DNA of 64,000 bases from Sphingorhabdus sp. Its GTDB lineage: Bacteria > Pseudomonadota > Alphaproteobacteria > Sphingomonadales > Sphingomonadaceae. Where the stretch lies: positions 372,001 to 436,000 of the forward strand of contig JANQNO010000005.1 of assembly GCA_028279555.1 (NCBI GenBank), given 5' to 3'. Position 1 is the stretch's first letter. Each line of letters starts with the position of its first letter. Positions 20,454-30,356 of this stretch are shown here, one piece after another. A program made the translations under genes and the position numbers. A model generated the notes under the pieces. That model was given only the letters and a program-made list of their open reading frames with translations, made no database searches and was not told where the DNA came from.

Positions 20454-21289
20454 TGCAAGCCCATACTGAAACAGCCTTTGCGAAGATCAATCTCGCCCTG
20501 CATGTGCGCCGCAGACGAGATGATGGCTATCATGACATTGAGACATTTTTTGGCTTTGTAGATGACGGTGACAGGCTAACAGCTGCACCATCCAGCGGCA
20601 CCAGTTTGGAATTGAGGGGGCCATTTGGCGGGCAGCTCTCTGCGCATGACAATCTTGTCCTGGAGGCTGCGCAGGCGCTCAACAGCTATTGCGGTACGAA
20701 ACATGGCGCGCGGCTTTTGCTGGAGAAGCGTCTGCCGGTTGCATCGGGGATTGGTGGCGGGTCGGCGGATGCGGCTGCCACGCTGAGATTGTTGAACGGG
20801 TTATGGGAAACCGGGCTTACCGATGAGGAACTGGCCGAGATCGCTGCTCCGCTCGGTGCCGACATACCCGCCTGTATCTATTCCACAATGATGTATGGCG
20901 CAGGAAAAGGCACTGAATTACAATCGGTTGAGCATGACGCCATGACGTCAATGCCGGTACTCCTGGTGAATCCAGGCATTGGCGTTTCGACGGCCGGCGT
21001 TTTCCAGCGATGGGATGGACGCGACCGGGGCGAGTTGTTGCCGTGTCTCTCGCGCGAAAACCTCCTGAATGCGCGCAATGATCTTGAACCTCCCGCCATT
21101 GCCCTCTGCCCTGCAATCGCGGAGGTGATGGCTGAGCTTGAAAGGAGCAATGCTTGGCTGGTCCGGATGTCGGGCTCTGGTGCCACCTGTTTCGCTTTGT
21201 TTGCAGGCGAGGGGCGAAGAGACGAGGCGCGACAACAGATTGGCGAAAAATGGCCAGAATGGTGGACGCTGGCAGGCAAGCTGCGATGA
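20453..21289 (+). CDS. ispE: 4-diphosphocytidyl-2-C-methyl-D-erythritol kinase
   Basis: AFAKINLALHVRRRRDDGYHDIETFF; LPVASGIGGGSADAAATLR. Confidence 0.95.
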   Translation: MQAHTETAFAKINLALHVRRRRDDGYHDIETFFGFVDDGDRLTAAPSSGTSLELRGPFGGQLSAHDNLVLEAAQALNSYCGTKHGARLLLEKRLPVASGIGGGSADAAATLRLLNGLWETGLTDEELAEIAAPLGADIPACIYSTMMYGAGKGTELQSVEHDAMTSMPVLLVNPGIGVSTAGVFQRWDGRDRGELLPCLSRENLLNARNDLEPPAIALCPAIAEVMAELERSNAWLVRMSGSGATCFALFAGEGRRDEARQQIGEKWPEWWTLAGKLR

Positions 21290-22020
21290 CGGAACCATTT
21301 GTGCTGCTGGGAGATCCGGCGAGCTCCGATATTCTGATAGTCGCCGATCACGCTTCCAACCATGTGCCGCCCGACATCGACCTGAAGATCGATCCCGGCC
21401 TGCTTCAGAGCCACATCGCATGGGACATAGGGATCGCCGCGATTGCGCAAAATTTAAGCTCTCAAGCTGGCTATGCGGCGTTTCTGGGGAGCGTTTCGCG
21501 GCTGGTGGTCGATCTCAATCGCTATGCCGACGAGGAAGATGTGATTACCCTGAGTAGCGATGGCACGAATATCGCTGGCAATCGAATGAACGATGCCGAG
21601 AGAAAGCAGCGGCTTCACCGCTATTATCATCCCTATCATTCCAAGCTGGCGGAGATTATTTCAACATCGCCGCCAAAGCTGATTCTTTCGCTCCACAGCT
21701 TTGCGCCAATTCTGAGATCAAGACCTGATATCCAACGCCCCTGGGAGATTGGTGTTCTTTACAACAGCTATGAAACGGCTTCCCGTCTGGCTCTCGACTA
21801 TCTCGGCCTGCAGCCCGTGATAGCGGGTGATCAGTTGCCTTATTCAGGCAAAGATCTGAATGCGACAATGAACCAGCATGCCGAAGCGGCAGGAATTCCC
21901 TATACCGGCGTAGAAATCCGGCAGGATTTGCTGGGTGATGCAGAAGGCATCAATGTCTGGAGCAAACGTCTTGCCGAGATGCTATCTTATATTCTTGGGC
22001 GGCTGCCGCAATCAATCTGA
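21286..22020 (+). CDS. N-formylglutamate amidohydrolase family protein
   Basis: VADHASNHVP, HIAWDIGIAAIA, DLNRYADEEDVI. Confidence 0.9.
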   Translation: MTEPFVLLGDPASSDILIVADHASNHVPPDIDLKIDPGLLQSHIAWDIGIAAIAQNLSSQAGYAAFLGSVSRLVVDLNRYADEEDVITLSSDGTNIAGNRMNDAERKQRLHRYYHPYHSKLAEIISTSPPKLILSLHSFAPILRSRPDIQRPWEIGVLYNSYETASRLALDYLGLQPVIAGDQLPYSGKDLNATMNQHAEAAGIPYTGVEIRQDLLGDAEGINVWSKRLAEMLSYILGRLPQSI

Positions 22021-22103
22021 CAAATTTACGTTTGTCGGCGTAATTCCCTTGCCCTCAAGGATATGATGCAGCCATAGCGCCAAACCAGAAGGCGAGAAAA
22101 AAT

Positions 22104-23825
22104 GTGACGAAGAGTTTTGACAAATCCAGGCTTCCAAGCCGGCATGTTTCGGTCGGTCCCGAGCGCGCGCCGCACCGCAGCTACTATTACGCGATGGGGC
22201 TGACCGAGGAGGAGATTGCGCGGCCTTTCGTGGGCATAGCGTCGGCCGGCAACGACAGCGCACCCTGCAACACCACCCTTGATGCCCAGGCTGATATAGC
22301 GCGCGGGGGTGTCGAGCAGGGTGGGGGGATGCCGAGGCGGTTTAATACGATCACGGTAACAGACGGTATAGCGATGGGCCATCAGGGCATGAAAAGCTCG
22401 CTGGTCAGCCGGGAAGTTATCGCGGATTCTATCGAGCTTTCGGTCAGAGGGCATTGTTATGATGCGCTTTTGGGATTTGCAGGCTGTGACAAGAGCCTTC
22501 CGGGCATGATGATGGCGATGCTGCGGCTGAATGTGCCGAGCATTTTCGTCTATGGTGGCTCGATCCTGCCAGGCCGGTTTCAGGACAGGGATGTTACAGT
22601 CGTCGATGTGTTCGAAGTCGTGGGAAAGCACGCCGCGGGTTCCTGCCCCCTTTCCGAAGTCGAGGCGCTGGAGAAAGTTGCCTGCCCGGGCCATGGCGCA
22701 TGTGGAGGACAATTTACCGCAAATACAATGGCCTGCGTAGGAGAAGCTATCGGTCTTTCTATGCCCAACAGCAATATGGCACCAGCGCCCTATTCGACCC
22801 GCGATCAGGTGGCGCATGCTGCAGGCGTTCAGCTGATGGATATACTCGCCAGCAATATTCGGCCACGCGACATATGCACGCGCGAAGCATTTGAAAATGC
22901 AGCGCGAATTGTTGCAGCGACCGGGGGATCGACTAACGCTGCGTTGCATCTTCCGGCAATGGCGCATGAAGCGGGAATCGAGTTTGACCTTTTCGACGTC
23001 GCCGAGACCTTTAAAACAACGCCATACATGGCGGATTTGAAGCCTGGCGGGCGCTATGTCGCGAAAGACATGCATGAAGCTGGCGGCGTGTACATGCTTA
23101 TGAAATCGCTTTTGGCAGAGGGCTTTCTGCATGGCGATTGCTTGACGGTGACAGGACGCACGCTGGCCGAGAATATCGATGAAATAACATGGAACCCGGA
23201 TCAGAAAGTGATTTACGATGCCAAAGCGCCGATAACGCCAACTGGGGGTGTTGTTGGCCTCAAAGGGTCGCTTGCGCCGGAAGGGGCAATTGTGAAGGTC
23301 GCCGGTATGGAGCGGCTTCAATTCAGGGGGCCCGCCCGCTGTTTCGATCGCGAAGAAGATGCCTTTGCAGCGGTGGAAGCCCGCGATATCGCCGATGGAT
23401 CGGTTATCGTCATCCGTTATGAAGGGCCCAAGGGCGGGCCCGGCATGCGGGAGATGCTGTCGACTACAGCAGCGCTTTATGGGCAAGGCATGGGCGAAAG
23501 GGTCGCGCTGATTACCGATGGCAGGTTTTCCGGCGCAACCAGAGGCTTTTGCATCGGCCATGTCGGGCCGGAAGCCGCGGTCGGAGGGCCGATCGGGCTC
23601 ATAGAAGATGGCGATGTCATCGCGATCGATGCAGAAGCAGGCAGTATTGAGCTGGAGGTCGATAGAGAGTTGCTTGAAAAACGAAGGCAAATTTGGAAAC
23701 CGCCGGCGACCGATTATGGGGCAGGTGCGTTATGGCGCTTTGCAAGCAATGTAGGGCCAGCCTACAAAGGGGCCGTGACCCATCCCGGCGGGAAAGAGGA
23801 GAAGCATTGTTATGCGGATATCTAG
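22104..23825 (+). CDS. ilvD: Dihydroxy-acid dehydratase
   Basis: [50 protein letters not shown] start. Confidence 0.96.
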   Translation: MTKSFDKSRLPSRHVSVGPERAPHRSYYYAMGLTEEEIARPFVGIASAGNDSAPCNTTLDAQADIARGGVEQGGGMPRRFNTITVTDGIAMGHQGMKSSLVSREVIADSIELSVRGHCYDALLGFAGCDKSLPGMMMAMLRLNVPSIFVYGGSILPGRFQDRDVTVVDVFEVVGKHAAGSCPLSEVEALEKVACPGHGACGGQFTANTMACVGEAIGLSMPNSNMAPAPYSTRDQVAHAAGVQLMDILASNIRPRDICTREAFENAARIVAATGGSTNAALHLPAMAHEAGIEFDLFDVAETFKTTPYMADLKPGGRYVAKDMHEAGGVYMLMKSLLAEGFLHGDCLTVTGRTLAENIDEITWNPDQKVIYDAKAPITPTGGVVGLKGSLAPEGAIVKVAGMERLQFRGPARCFDREEDAFAAVEARDIADGSVIVIRYEGPKGGPGMREMLSTTAALYGQGMGERVALITDGRFSGATRGFCIGHVGPEAAVGGPIGLIEDGDVIAIDAEAGSIELEVDRELLEKRRQIWKPPATDYGAGALWRFASNVGPAYKGAVTHPGGKEEKHCYADI

Positions 23826-24264
23826 GACCGGTCTGTGCCTGTTGGGCACAGTTGCGCTGGTGGCTTGCGAAGAACAGAAGGCCGATCCCAAGGCGATCGA
23901 GGACGCGGAATCGACCGCGACGCAGCAGGCCGCCGAAGATGGCAAGATTGACTGCGCACTCGCCGATGTTACGGATTTCACGCGGGTGTGCGAAACCGAG
24001 CGCATAGCAGGGCCAGACGGACAGATACTGGTCATTCGTCACCCCGATGGCGGGTTTCGCCGTTTTCGCGTTTTGACAGATGGGCGCGGGCTTGAGGCTG
24101 CCGAAGGATTCGATCCAACGAGCATTACGGTGCTGGACGATGGATTTATCGAGGTGAGTTCAGCCGGCGATAGATATCGTTTGCCGGCGCAGGTCAAGAA
24201 AAGTCCCGCAGCCGAGGATGCCAAGGAGCCTCCGGCGCAAGAAAAGGCGGAAACACCGAGTTGA
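23812..24264 (+). CDS. Hypothetical lipoprotein
   Basis: [22 protein letters not shown] lipobox. Confidence 0.75.
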   Translation: MRISRTGLCLLGTVALVACEEQKADPKAIEDAESTATQQAAEDGKIDCALADVTDFTRVCETERIAGPDGQILVIRHPDGGFRRFRVLTDGRGLEAAEGFDPTSITVLDDGFIEVSSAGDRYRLPAQVKKSPAAEDAKEPPAQEKAETPS

Positions 24265-24293
24265 TAATACGTGCGTAAGCCTGCAATGGCTGG

Positions 24294-25499
24294 GTGATGA
24301 GCGATGACAATCTGATACTTCGCGTCGCCTCGCGCGGCGATGGCGTGACGGTAGATGGCCGCTATGTGGCGCATGCAGCGCCTGGCGATGTCGTTCAGCC
24401 CGGCGGGGGGCTAAAGCACGGGCCGCATCATCAGGAACCGCCATGCCGGCATTTTCCGCTATGCGGCGGTTGCAGCCTCCAGCATCTGGACAATGCAGCG
24501 CTCGCGGATTTTGTTCGTGATCGCGCGCTGCATGCGCTTTCGACTCAGGGCGTTATACCCGCCGATGTTATGCCTGTTCACCTGTCGCCTATGCATGCTC
24601 GGCGCAGGGTCGCGATGCGTGCGGGCTGGAACAGCAAAAATTTTCACATCGGATTCAGTACGGAGAAAAGCCATCGGATTATCGATCTTGAGCAATGCGA
24701 AATTATGCATCCTGAGATTTTTGCGCTGATTGGACCTTTGCGGAAATTCTTCACCGAACATTTTGGCAAGCGCGGTCAGGCGCAGCTCAAAATGGCGCTA
24801 GCAGAGCAGGGCGTCGATTTACTGGTCGAAAATTGGGTGGCCGAGGGATTGGAGCTCCATGAAGCCCTCACAGCATTTGCGCAAAAACACGTGCTGGCAA
24901 GGCTCTCCATAGACGAGGGCTATGGCCCGACTGCCTTTTGGGAGCCTGAGCCCGTAACGGTGCGGCTCGGCAATCAATCGGTTGCCTATCCGCCATATGC
25001 CTTTCTGCAGCCAACGGTTGATGGCGAAGCTGCGCTGGTCAAGGCCGTGACGTCGATAGTGAGCGAAGCCGAACGCGTTGCAGATCTGTTTTGCGGTCTT
25101 GGCACCTTCGCCTTGTCGCTCGGTCCAGAAAAGCGCGTCTATGCGGCAGAAGCCGATCGCGCAGCGATTTCCGCACTGAAGCTTGCGGCGCAAGCAACAC
25201 AGCGCAAGCTGGTTACCGAGCATCGCGACCTATTTCGCCGGCCCCTGACGTCTGCGGAGGCGAGCCGGTTTGATGCAGGTATCCTCGACCCTCCAAGGGC
25301 GGGCGCAAAGGAACAAACGTTGCAGCTAGCAGAATCGAAGACGCCGCGGATTGCCTATGTCAGCTGCAATCCCAACAGTTTTGCGCGCGATGCAAAAACG
25401 CTGGTGAGTGGAGGATACAGCTTGCAGCGGCTGTGGCCCGTCGGCCAGTTCCGCTGGTCGACGCATATCGAGATGATCGGCGAGTTTGTCCGACGCTAA
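24294..25499 (+). CDS. Class I SAM-dependent RNA methyltransferase (RlmD/TrmA family)
   Basis: CRHFPLCGGCSLQHL Fe-S motif; DLFCGLGTFALSL; ILDPPRAGA; YVSCNPNSFARD. Confidence 0.92.
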   Translation: MMSDDNLILRVASRGDGVTVDGRYVAHAAPGDVVQPGGGLKHGPHHQEPPCRHFPLCGGCSLQHLDNAALADFVRDRALHALSTQGVIPADVMPVHLSPMHARRRVAMRAGWNSKNFHIGFSTEKSHRIIDLEQCEIMHPEIFALIGPLRKFFTEHFGKRGQAQLKMALAEQGVDLLVENWVAEGLELHEALTAFAQKHVLARLSIDEGYGPTAFWEPEPVTVRLGNQSVAYPPYAFLQPTVDGEAALVKAVTSIVSEAERVADLFCGLGTFALSLGPEKRVYAAEADRAAISALKLAAQATQRKLVTEHRDLFRRPLTSAEASRFDAGILDPPRAGAKEQTLQLAESKTPRIAYVSCNPNSFARDAKTLVSGGYSLQRLWPVGQFRWSTHIEMIGEFVRR

Positions 25500-25930
25500 C
25501 TCAGCACTATCATCACAGCATGAGCGACCAGCATAATCAGCACCACACCTGAAGCGGCGAAAAGCGCGAAACGGGCGAGCACGCGATTCCACAATGCCTG
25601 CACCAAGCTGTGGGCGATCCGCAGACCGACATATATCCATGCCAGGCTCGCGTTGATGCCATCACCCGCGCCAACAATCGACAGCGTGATTGCTGTTGCA
25701 TAAAATATCGTAGGATTCTCATGTAAGTGATTGTAGTTATGTGCGATCCACTGCGTCTTGGGTGGAAGCACCGCATCGAGGTCCGTGCCCTTTCCACCGG
25801 TCATTTTGCCGGCATCGAGCCCCTCGACCTTGGACATTGCGGGCAGGCGCGTCACATACATCCATAGCCACATCACCATCGTCCAGGCCGCCAGCACCAC
25901 AACAGGTGCCAAAATCGCTTTGCTTATCAT
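25496..25930 (-). CDS. MAPEG family membrane protein
   Basis: Four hydrophobic segments; RIAHSLVQALWNRVLARFALFAAS. Confidence 0.85.
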   Translation of the reverse strand: MISKAILAPVVVLAAWTMVMWLWMYVTRLPAMSKVEGLDAGKMTGGKGTDLDAVLPPKTQWIAHNYNHLHENPTIFYATAITLSIVGAGDGINASLAWIYVGLRIAHSLVQALWNRVLARFALFAASGVVLIMLVAHAVMIVLS

Positions 25931-26007
25931 GAACCCCTCCCAATTATGACGCAGTGGATTGCGCCTGCGGCACTAGGTTGTCAAGTGCAACTCATCACGC
26001 AAATCGC

Positions 26008-27207
26008 CTATGCTTTGGCAGCAAGGCGGACCGCATTGCCGTCATTGGCTACTGGCTGCGCATAAAGCGTTTCCATGGGTTCATCGCCCACCATAACGGG
26101 CTCTCCGGTTTGAATACCGTTGAAGCCGGTGCGCATTGCGCAGCCATATGCGCCCAGCATCCCGATCTCGATATAATCGCCTGCGCGAATAGTTGCGGGC
26201 AGAAGAAACGGACCCTTCATATGGTCCAGATCGTCACAGGTCGGGCCATAGAAGCTGAAATTGGCGGATTCGCCCGCTACCGGCTCTCCATCGCAGTTCA
26301 GCGCCCTGACCGGAAAGCGCCAGTCGATATGTGCCGCATCGAACAGCGAACCATATGCACCGTCGTTGATATAGAGTTCACTGCCGCGGCGTTTTTCGAC
26401 GCATACGATCAGCGAGGCATATTCGGCGCAAAGTGCCCGGCCCGGCTCGCACCACAATTCCGCCGAATAGCTGATCGGTAGATCGTCGAAACTGTCATGG
26501 ATAAGCTGGAAATAGCTTTCAAGAGCCGGCGGCGTCATACCCGGATAGACGGAAGGAAAACCGCCGCCAACATTGACGATATCGACCGTTACGGAAGCTG
26601 CTACAATTGCCGCGCGGACGCTCTCCATAGCCTCTGCATAGGCGGCGGGGGTCATGGCCTGGCTGCCGACATGGAAACAAATACCGAGGCGCTGGGCGAA
26701 CTGGCGCGTGGCCATGAGCAGGCTCGCCACCTCTTCTGCTTCCGCGCCGAATTTGGCCGCCAGGCTGAGTTTGGCATGCTCTGATGAAACGCGGATGCGC
26801 ACGCCAAGATCCAGGTCGTCTGCATTGTCTGTCGCGCGCGCGATTTTTCCGAGCTCCTCATGCGTGTCGAGGCTGAAGGCGCGCACGCCGTGCTGGTGGT
26901 AAGCCTCCGCAATGGCGCGCTCGGATTTTACCGGATGCATGTAGCACAGCACCGCTTCGGGCAGAATTTGCCTTACCAGCCGCACTTCGCCGATGGATGC
27001 AACGTCATAGTGTGTGATACCTGCATCCCAAAGCGAGCGGAGCAGATCGGGGGAGGGATTGGCCTTAACAGCATAAAGCGATTTACCGGGAAATTTCTCG
27101 GCAAAAAAGCGCGCTGCGCGCTGTGCAGCATGCTGGCGGATCAGGGTTACGGATTCGTCTGGCCGGAGATCGGCAACTACGGACGCTGCGTCAGGATAAT
27201 ATTGCAA
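26008..27207 (-). CDS. Ornithine decarboxylase-like PLP enzyme (fold III)
   Basis: LYAVKANPSPDLLRSLWDAGI PLP-lysine region; VDIVNVGGGFPSVYP; EPGRALCAEYASLIV; TTG start. Confidence 0.93.
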   Translation of the reverse strand: MQYYPDAASVVADLRPDESVTLIRQHAAQRAARFFAEKFPGKSLYAVKANPSPDLLRSLWDAGITHYDVASIGEVRLVRQILPEAVLCYMHPVKSERAIAEAYHQHGVRAFSLDTHEELGKIARATDNADDLDLGVRIRVSSEHAKLSLAAKFGAEAEEVASLLMATRQFAQRLGICFHVGSQAMTPAAYAEAMESVRAAIVAASVTVDIVNVGGGFPSVYPGMTPPALESYFQLIHDSFDDLPISYSAELWCEPGRALCAEYASLIVCVEKRRGSELYINDGAYGSLFDAAHIDWRFPVRALNCDGEPVAGESANFSFYGPTCDDLDHMKGPFLLPATIRAGDYIEIGMLGAYGCAMRTGFNGIQTGEPVMVGDEPMETLYAQPVANDGNAVRLAAKA

Positions 27208-27339
27208 CTCAAGGGACCCCCTAAAAATCAGCCACGATAAAAACGCTGCCTTCGCGTTTTGGGAATCCCCCCTGTCGGGAGCGCCGTGGCAGCGGAAGGA
27301 GGGCGTTTAGCGCGAAGCCAGCGAATGTAAAGGTAATTT
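27208..27339 (-). promoter_or_regulatory. Structured mRNA leader of ODC gene, possible speF-type RNA motif
   Basis: Minus strand stems AAAACGC/GCGTTTT (27260..27254 / 27246..27240) and CGCTGCC/GGCAGCG (27294..27288 / 27250..27244) overlap and exclude each other. Confidence 0.55.
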
Positions 27340-28512
27340 CTAGCTCAGCCGGTCGCGAAATTCCGTCCAGTCGAATTTCTTGATGCATCGCAGTTCGTCT
27401 GTCTCGCTGTCCCAAAGCCAGATGGAGGGCAGGGGGACGCCATTGAATGTATTGGTCTTGACCATCGAATAATGTGCCTGGTCGAGAAAGGCGATACGCT
27501 GCCCGACATAAGGCGCTTCAGGCAGGACATAGTCGCCGATGATATCGCCTGCGAGGCAGGAAGGGCCGCCAAGGCGGATGTTAGAGCCCTCGCTGCCTTC
27601 ATTGAGCATGGCGGGGCGATAGGGGGCTTCGATCACATCGGGCACATGGCAGGTGGCGGAGATGTCGGTGACCCCCACCGACATGCCGTTGTCAAACACG
27701 TCCAGCAGCTCGCCCACCAGTATCCCGGCGTCCAGCGCGATGGCCTCTCCCGGTTCCAGATAGACCTCGCAGCCCGTTTCCTCACGCACCGCAGCTATGA
27801 ACTCGATCAACTCGTCGCGCTGGTAGTCCGCGCGGGTGATATGGTGCCCGCCGCCGAAATTCAGCCATTTGAGATCGGGCAGCCAGGGTTCGATATGCGG
27901 GATGATCGCATCCCAGGTGCGCAGCAGCGGCTCGAAATCCTGTTCGCACAGCGTATGCAGATGCAGCCCGTCGAGCGCATCGATATGCCCGTCGGCGAGT
28001 TGATCAATCGGGAAGCCCAGACGCGAATGTGGTTGGCAGGGGTCGTATTTCTCTACCTCCCCCTCACTATGCAGCGGATTGAGCCTGAGTCCGATATCGA
28101 ATTGCTCACCGCTGTCGCGCAGCCCTCGGATCAGCTCGGCATGGCGCGATATCTGCGCAGGATTATTGAAGATCAGATGGTCCGAAACGGCCGCGATTTC
28201 AGGCAGTTCCTCGGCTTTGAAAGCAGGCGAGTAGGTAGCGATTTCGCCTTCATATTTATCAAAGGCAAGCCTTGCCTCCCACAGGCCCGAAGCGCAGACG
28301 CCATTGAGATATTCGCCGATCAGCGGTGCCACCTCCCACATCGAAAATGCCTTGAGCGCAGATAATATCTTCGCACCCGAATGCGCTTTCACATCGGCGA
28401 GGATTTGCAGGTTCGCACGCAACTTGGCGGCATCCACTACAAAGGCCGGGCTATCGACCCGGTTCAGGTCAAAATGGGCAAAGGCCCCGGGATCACCGGC
28501 CTGTGTTTTCAT
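27340..28512 (-). CDS. nspC: Carboxynorspermidine/carboxyspermidine decarboxylase
   Basis: SALKAFSMWEVAPLIGEYLNGVCASGLWEARL; LKWLNFGGGHHITR; EPGEAIALDAGILVGELLD. Confidence 0.92.
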   Translation of the reverse strand: MKTQAGDPGAFAHFDLNRVDSPAFVVDAAKLRANLQILADVKAHSGAKILSALKAFSMWEVAPLIGEYLNGVCASGLWEARLAFDKYEGEIATYSPAFKAEELPEIAAVSDHLIFNNPAQISRHAELIRGLRDSGEQFDIGLRLNPLHSEGEVEKYDPCQPHSRLGFPIDQLADGHIDALDGLHLHTLCEQDFEPLLRTWDAIIPHIEPWLPDLKWLNFGGGHHITRADYQRDELIEFIAAVREETGCEVYLEPGEAIALDAGILVGELLDVFDNGMSVGVTDISATCHVPDVIEAPYRPAMLNEGSEGSNIRLGGPSCLAGDIIGDYVLPEAPYVGQRIAFLDQAHYSMVKTNTFNGVPLPSIWLWDSETDELRCIKKFDWTEFRDRLS

Positions 28513-28530
28513 GTGAGTATCACTGGGTTA

Positions 28531-28996
28531 GCGCAGAGGCGCGGAGTTGGCAAAGCCCGCAGAGAGTTATTCCGGCTTATAGTCATTGACCATTCTCCTG
28601 ATGCCTTCTTTCATTGTCGCGCCAGAAAAATTCAGAAGCAGCCCAACAGGCTGCTTCATTATCCTAAGATAGGTCAGCAGTTGTCTTGCATGAGCTTTGC
28701 TCAACGTTTCGACGGCCTTGATTTCAAGCACCAGCCTGTCTTCGACCAATATATCGATTTTGAATGCTGCATCGAAATGCTGTCCATCGAAAACAGCCTG
28801 TATTGGAACTTGGCGCACTACCTTTAATCCTCGCTTTTCAAGCCGGCCGGCAAGTATACTCTCATAAACAGACTCAAAAAGACCTGGCCCCAGCTCGCGA
28901 TGAATTGCGATGCATTCGTCGACAACAATGGCGCTGATCTCATCGATGGGAATTATATTTTGCTTCACCGTTCTCTGCTTTCTCCGCGTCTCTGCG
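28531..28996 (-). repeat. GxxExxY unit bounded by imperfect inverted repeats
   Basis: 28531..28566 GCGCAGAGGCGCGGAGTTGGCAAAGCCCGCAGAGAG; the reverse complement of 28971..28996 is CGCAGAGACGCGGAGAAAGCAGAGAA. Confidence 0.7.
28567..28968 (-). CDS. GxxExxY family protein
   Basis: HRELGPGLFESVYESIL motif. Start taken as the GTG at 28968; the ORF track extends to 29004 but that part is read from the repeat. Confidence 0.85.
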   Translation of the reverse strand: MKQNIIPIDEISAIVVDECIAIHRELGPGLFESVYESILAGRLEKRGLKVVRQVPIQAVFDGQHFDAAFKIDILVEDRLVLEIKAVETLSKAHARQLLTYLRIMKQPVGLLLNFSGATMKEGIRRMVNDYKPE

Positions 28997-29074
28997 AGAA
29001 ACAAACGAGTGCGATTGTCCCCAGGATTGAAGCCGAGCCGGCCGCTCCTCGCAATGATGATTGTGCTTTAGCCA

Positions 29075-30304
29075 TCAAAACCCCACCGGACCATCGAGTT
29101 CCTTCACCTGCCAAGGTAAGCCGTGCTGGTTCAGCATCTCCATGAAGGGGTCGGGATCCATTTGCTCCATGTTGAAGACGCCGTCTCCGCTCCATTTACC
29201 CGTCAGCATCATAGCCGATCCGATCATCGCGGGGACGCCGGTGGTATAGCTTACCGCCTGATTGCCCGTTTCCTCGAAGGCGGCTTCGTGGCTGCAGATA
29301 TTGTTGATATAGAATGTCTTTTCGACGCCTGTCCCGGACCCCGATCCGGGATCGAGCGCCTCGCCGGTAGCAATCACCCCGATATTGGTCTTGCCCTTGG
29401 TGGTTTCGCCGAGCGTTTCGGGCTTCGGCAGCACGGCGGCCAGAAACTGTAGCGGGATGATATCCTGGCCCTGATAGCGGACGGGTTCGATGCTCGTCAT
29501 GCCGACATTCTGCAAGACCGTCAGATGCTTGATATACTCATCGCCAAAGGTCATCCAGAAACGCGCGCGTTCAAGCTCGGGGATGAACTTAGAGAGGCTT
29601 TCCAGCTCCTCGTGATACATCATATAGGCGCTTCTTTTGCCGACGCCCTCGAAATCAAACTCGATGCGTTTTGCCATTGCAGGTGTTTCTACAAATTCAC
29701 CATTTTCCCAGTGCCGCGCCGGTGCAGTCACTTCACGGATGTTGATTTCAGGATTGAAATTGGTCGCAAAGGCCTGCCCGTGATCGCCGCCATTGCAATC
29801 GAGAATATCAAGCTGGCGGATCGTCTTGAGCTTGTGTTTCTTGAGCCACATTGTGAAGACGCTGGTCACGCCGGGATCGAAGCCCGAGCCGAGTAGCGCC
29901 ATGATTCCCGCATCCTTGAAGCGGTCGTGATAGGCCCACTGCCAGTGATATTCGAACTTGGCTTCGTCTTTTGGCTCGTAATTGGCGGTGTCGAGATAGT
30001 CGACGCCGGTTTCCAGGCACGCATCCATAATCGGTAGATCCTGATAGGGCAGGGCGAGATTGACGACGAGCTTGGGCTCGATCTTGCGGATGAGGCCCAC
30101 AAGCGCCGGCACCTCTTCCGCATCGATCTCGTAAGTCGCGATGTCGACCCCGGTGCGCTGTTTCACCGACGCGGCAATGGCCTCGCATTTTCTCTTCGTC
30201 CGGCTTGCGAGGTGAATGTCGGTAAAGACATCGCTCAGTTGCGCCATTTTGTGAACCGCGACCGAGCTGACGCCGCCAGCACCGATAACCAGAACTCTGC
30301 TCAT
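29075..30304 (-). CDS. Saccharopine dehydrogenase family protein, probably carboxynorspermidine synthase (CANSDH)
   Basis: MSRVLVIGAGGVSSVAVHKMAQ Rossmann motif; located with an NspC-like gene; start reassigned to the ATG at 30304. Confidence 0.9.
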   Translation of the reverse strand: MSRVLVIGAGGVSSVAVHKMAQLSDVFTDIHLASRTKRKCEAIAASVKQRTGVDIATYEIDAEEVPALVGLIRKIEPKLVVNLALPYQDLPIMDACLETGVDYLDTANYEPKDEAKFEYHWQWAYHDRFKDAGIMALLGSGFDPGVTSVFTMWLKKHKLKTIRQLDILDCNGGDHGQAFATNFNPEINIREVTAPARHWENGEFVETPAMAKRIEFDFEGVGKRSAYMMYHEELESLSKFIPELERARFWMTFGDEYIKHLTVLQNVGMTSIEPVRYQGQDIIPLQFLAAVLPKPETLGETTKGKTNIGVIATGEALDPGSGSGTGVEKTFYINNICSHEAAFEETGNQAVSYTTGVPAMIGSAMMLTGKWSGDGVFNMEQMDPDPFMEMLNQHGLPWQVKELDGPVGF

Positions 30305-30356
30305 TATTTGTCCTTGTGACTGGAGATTCGCCTGGCGCAGGATATAGGGGGCTTTG

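Noticed and set aside
22026-23690. 554-aa ORF antisense to ilvD
   Set aside because: Shadow ORF from high-GC codon bias; composition rich in C/H/R and no domain signatures, while ilvD on the other strand is unambiguous.
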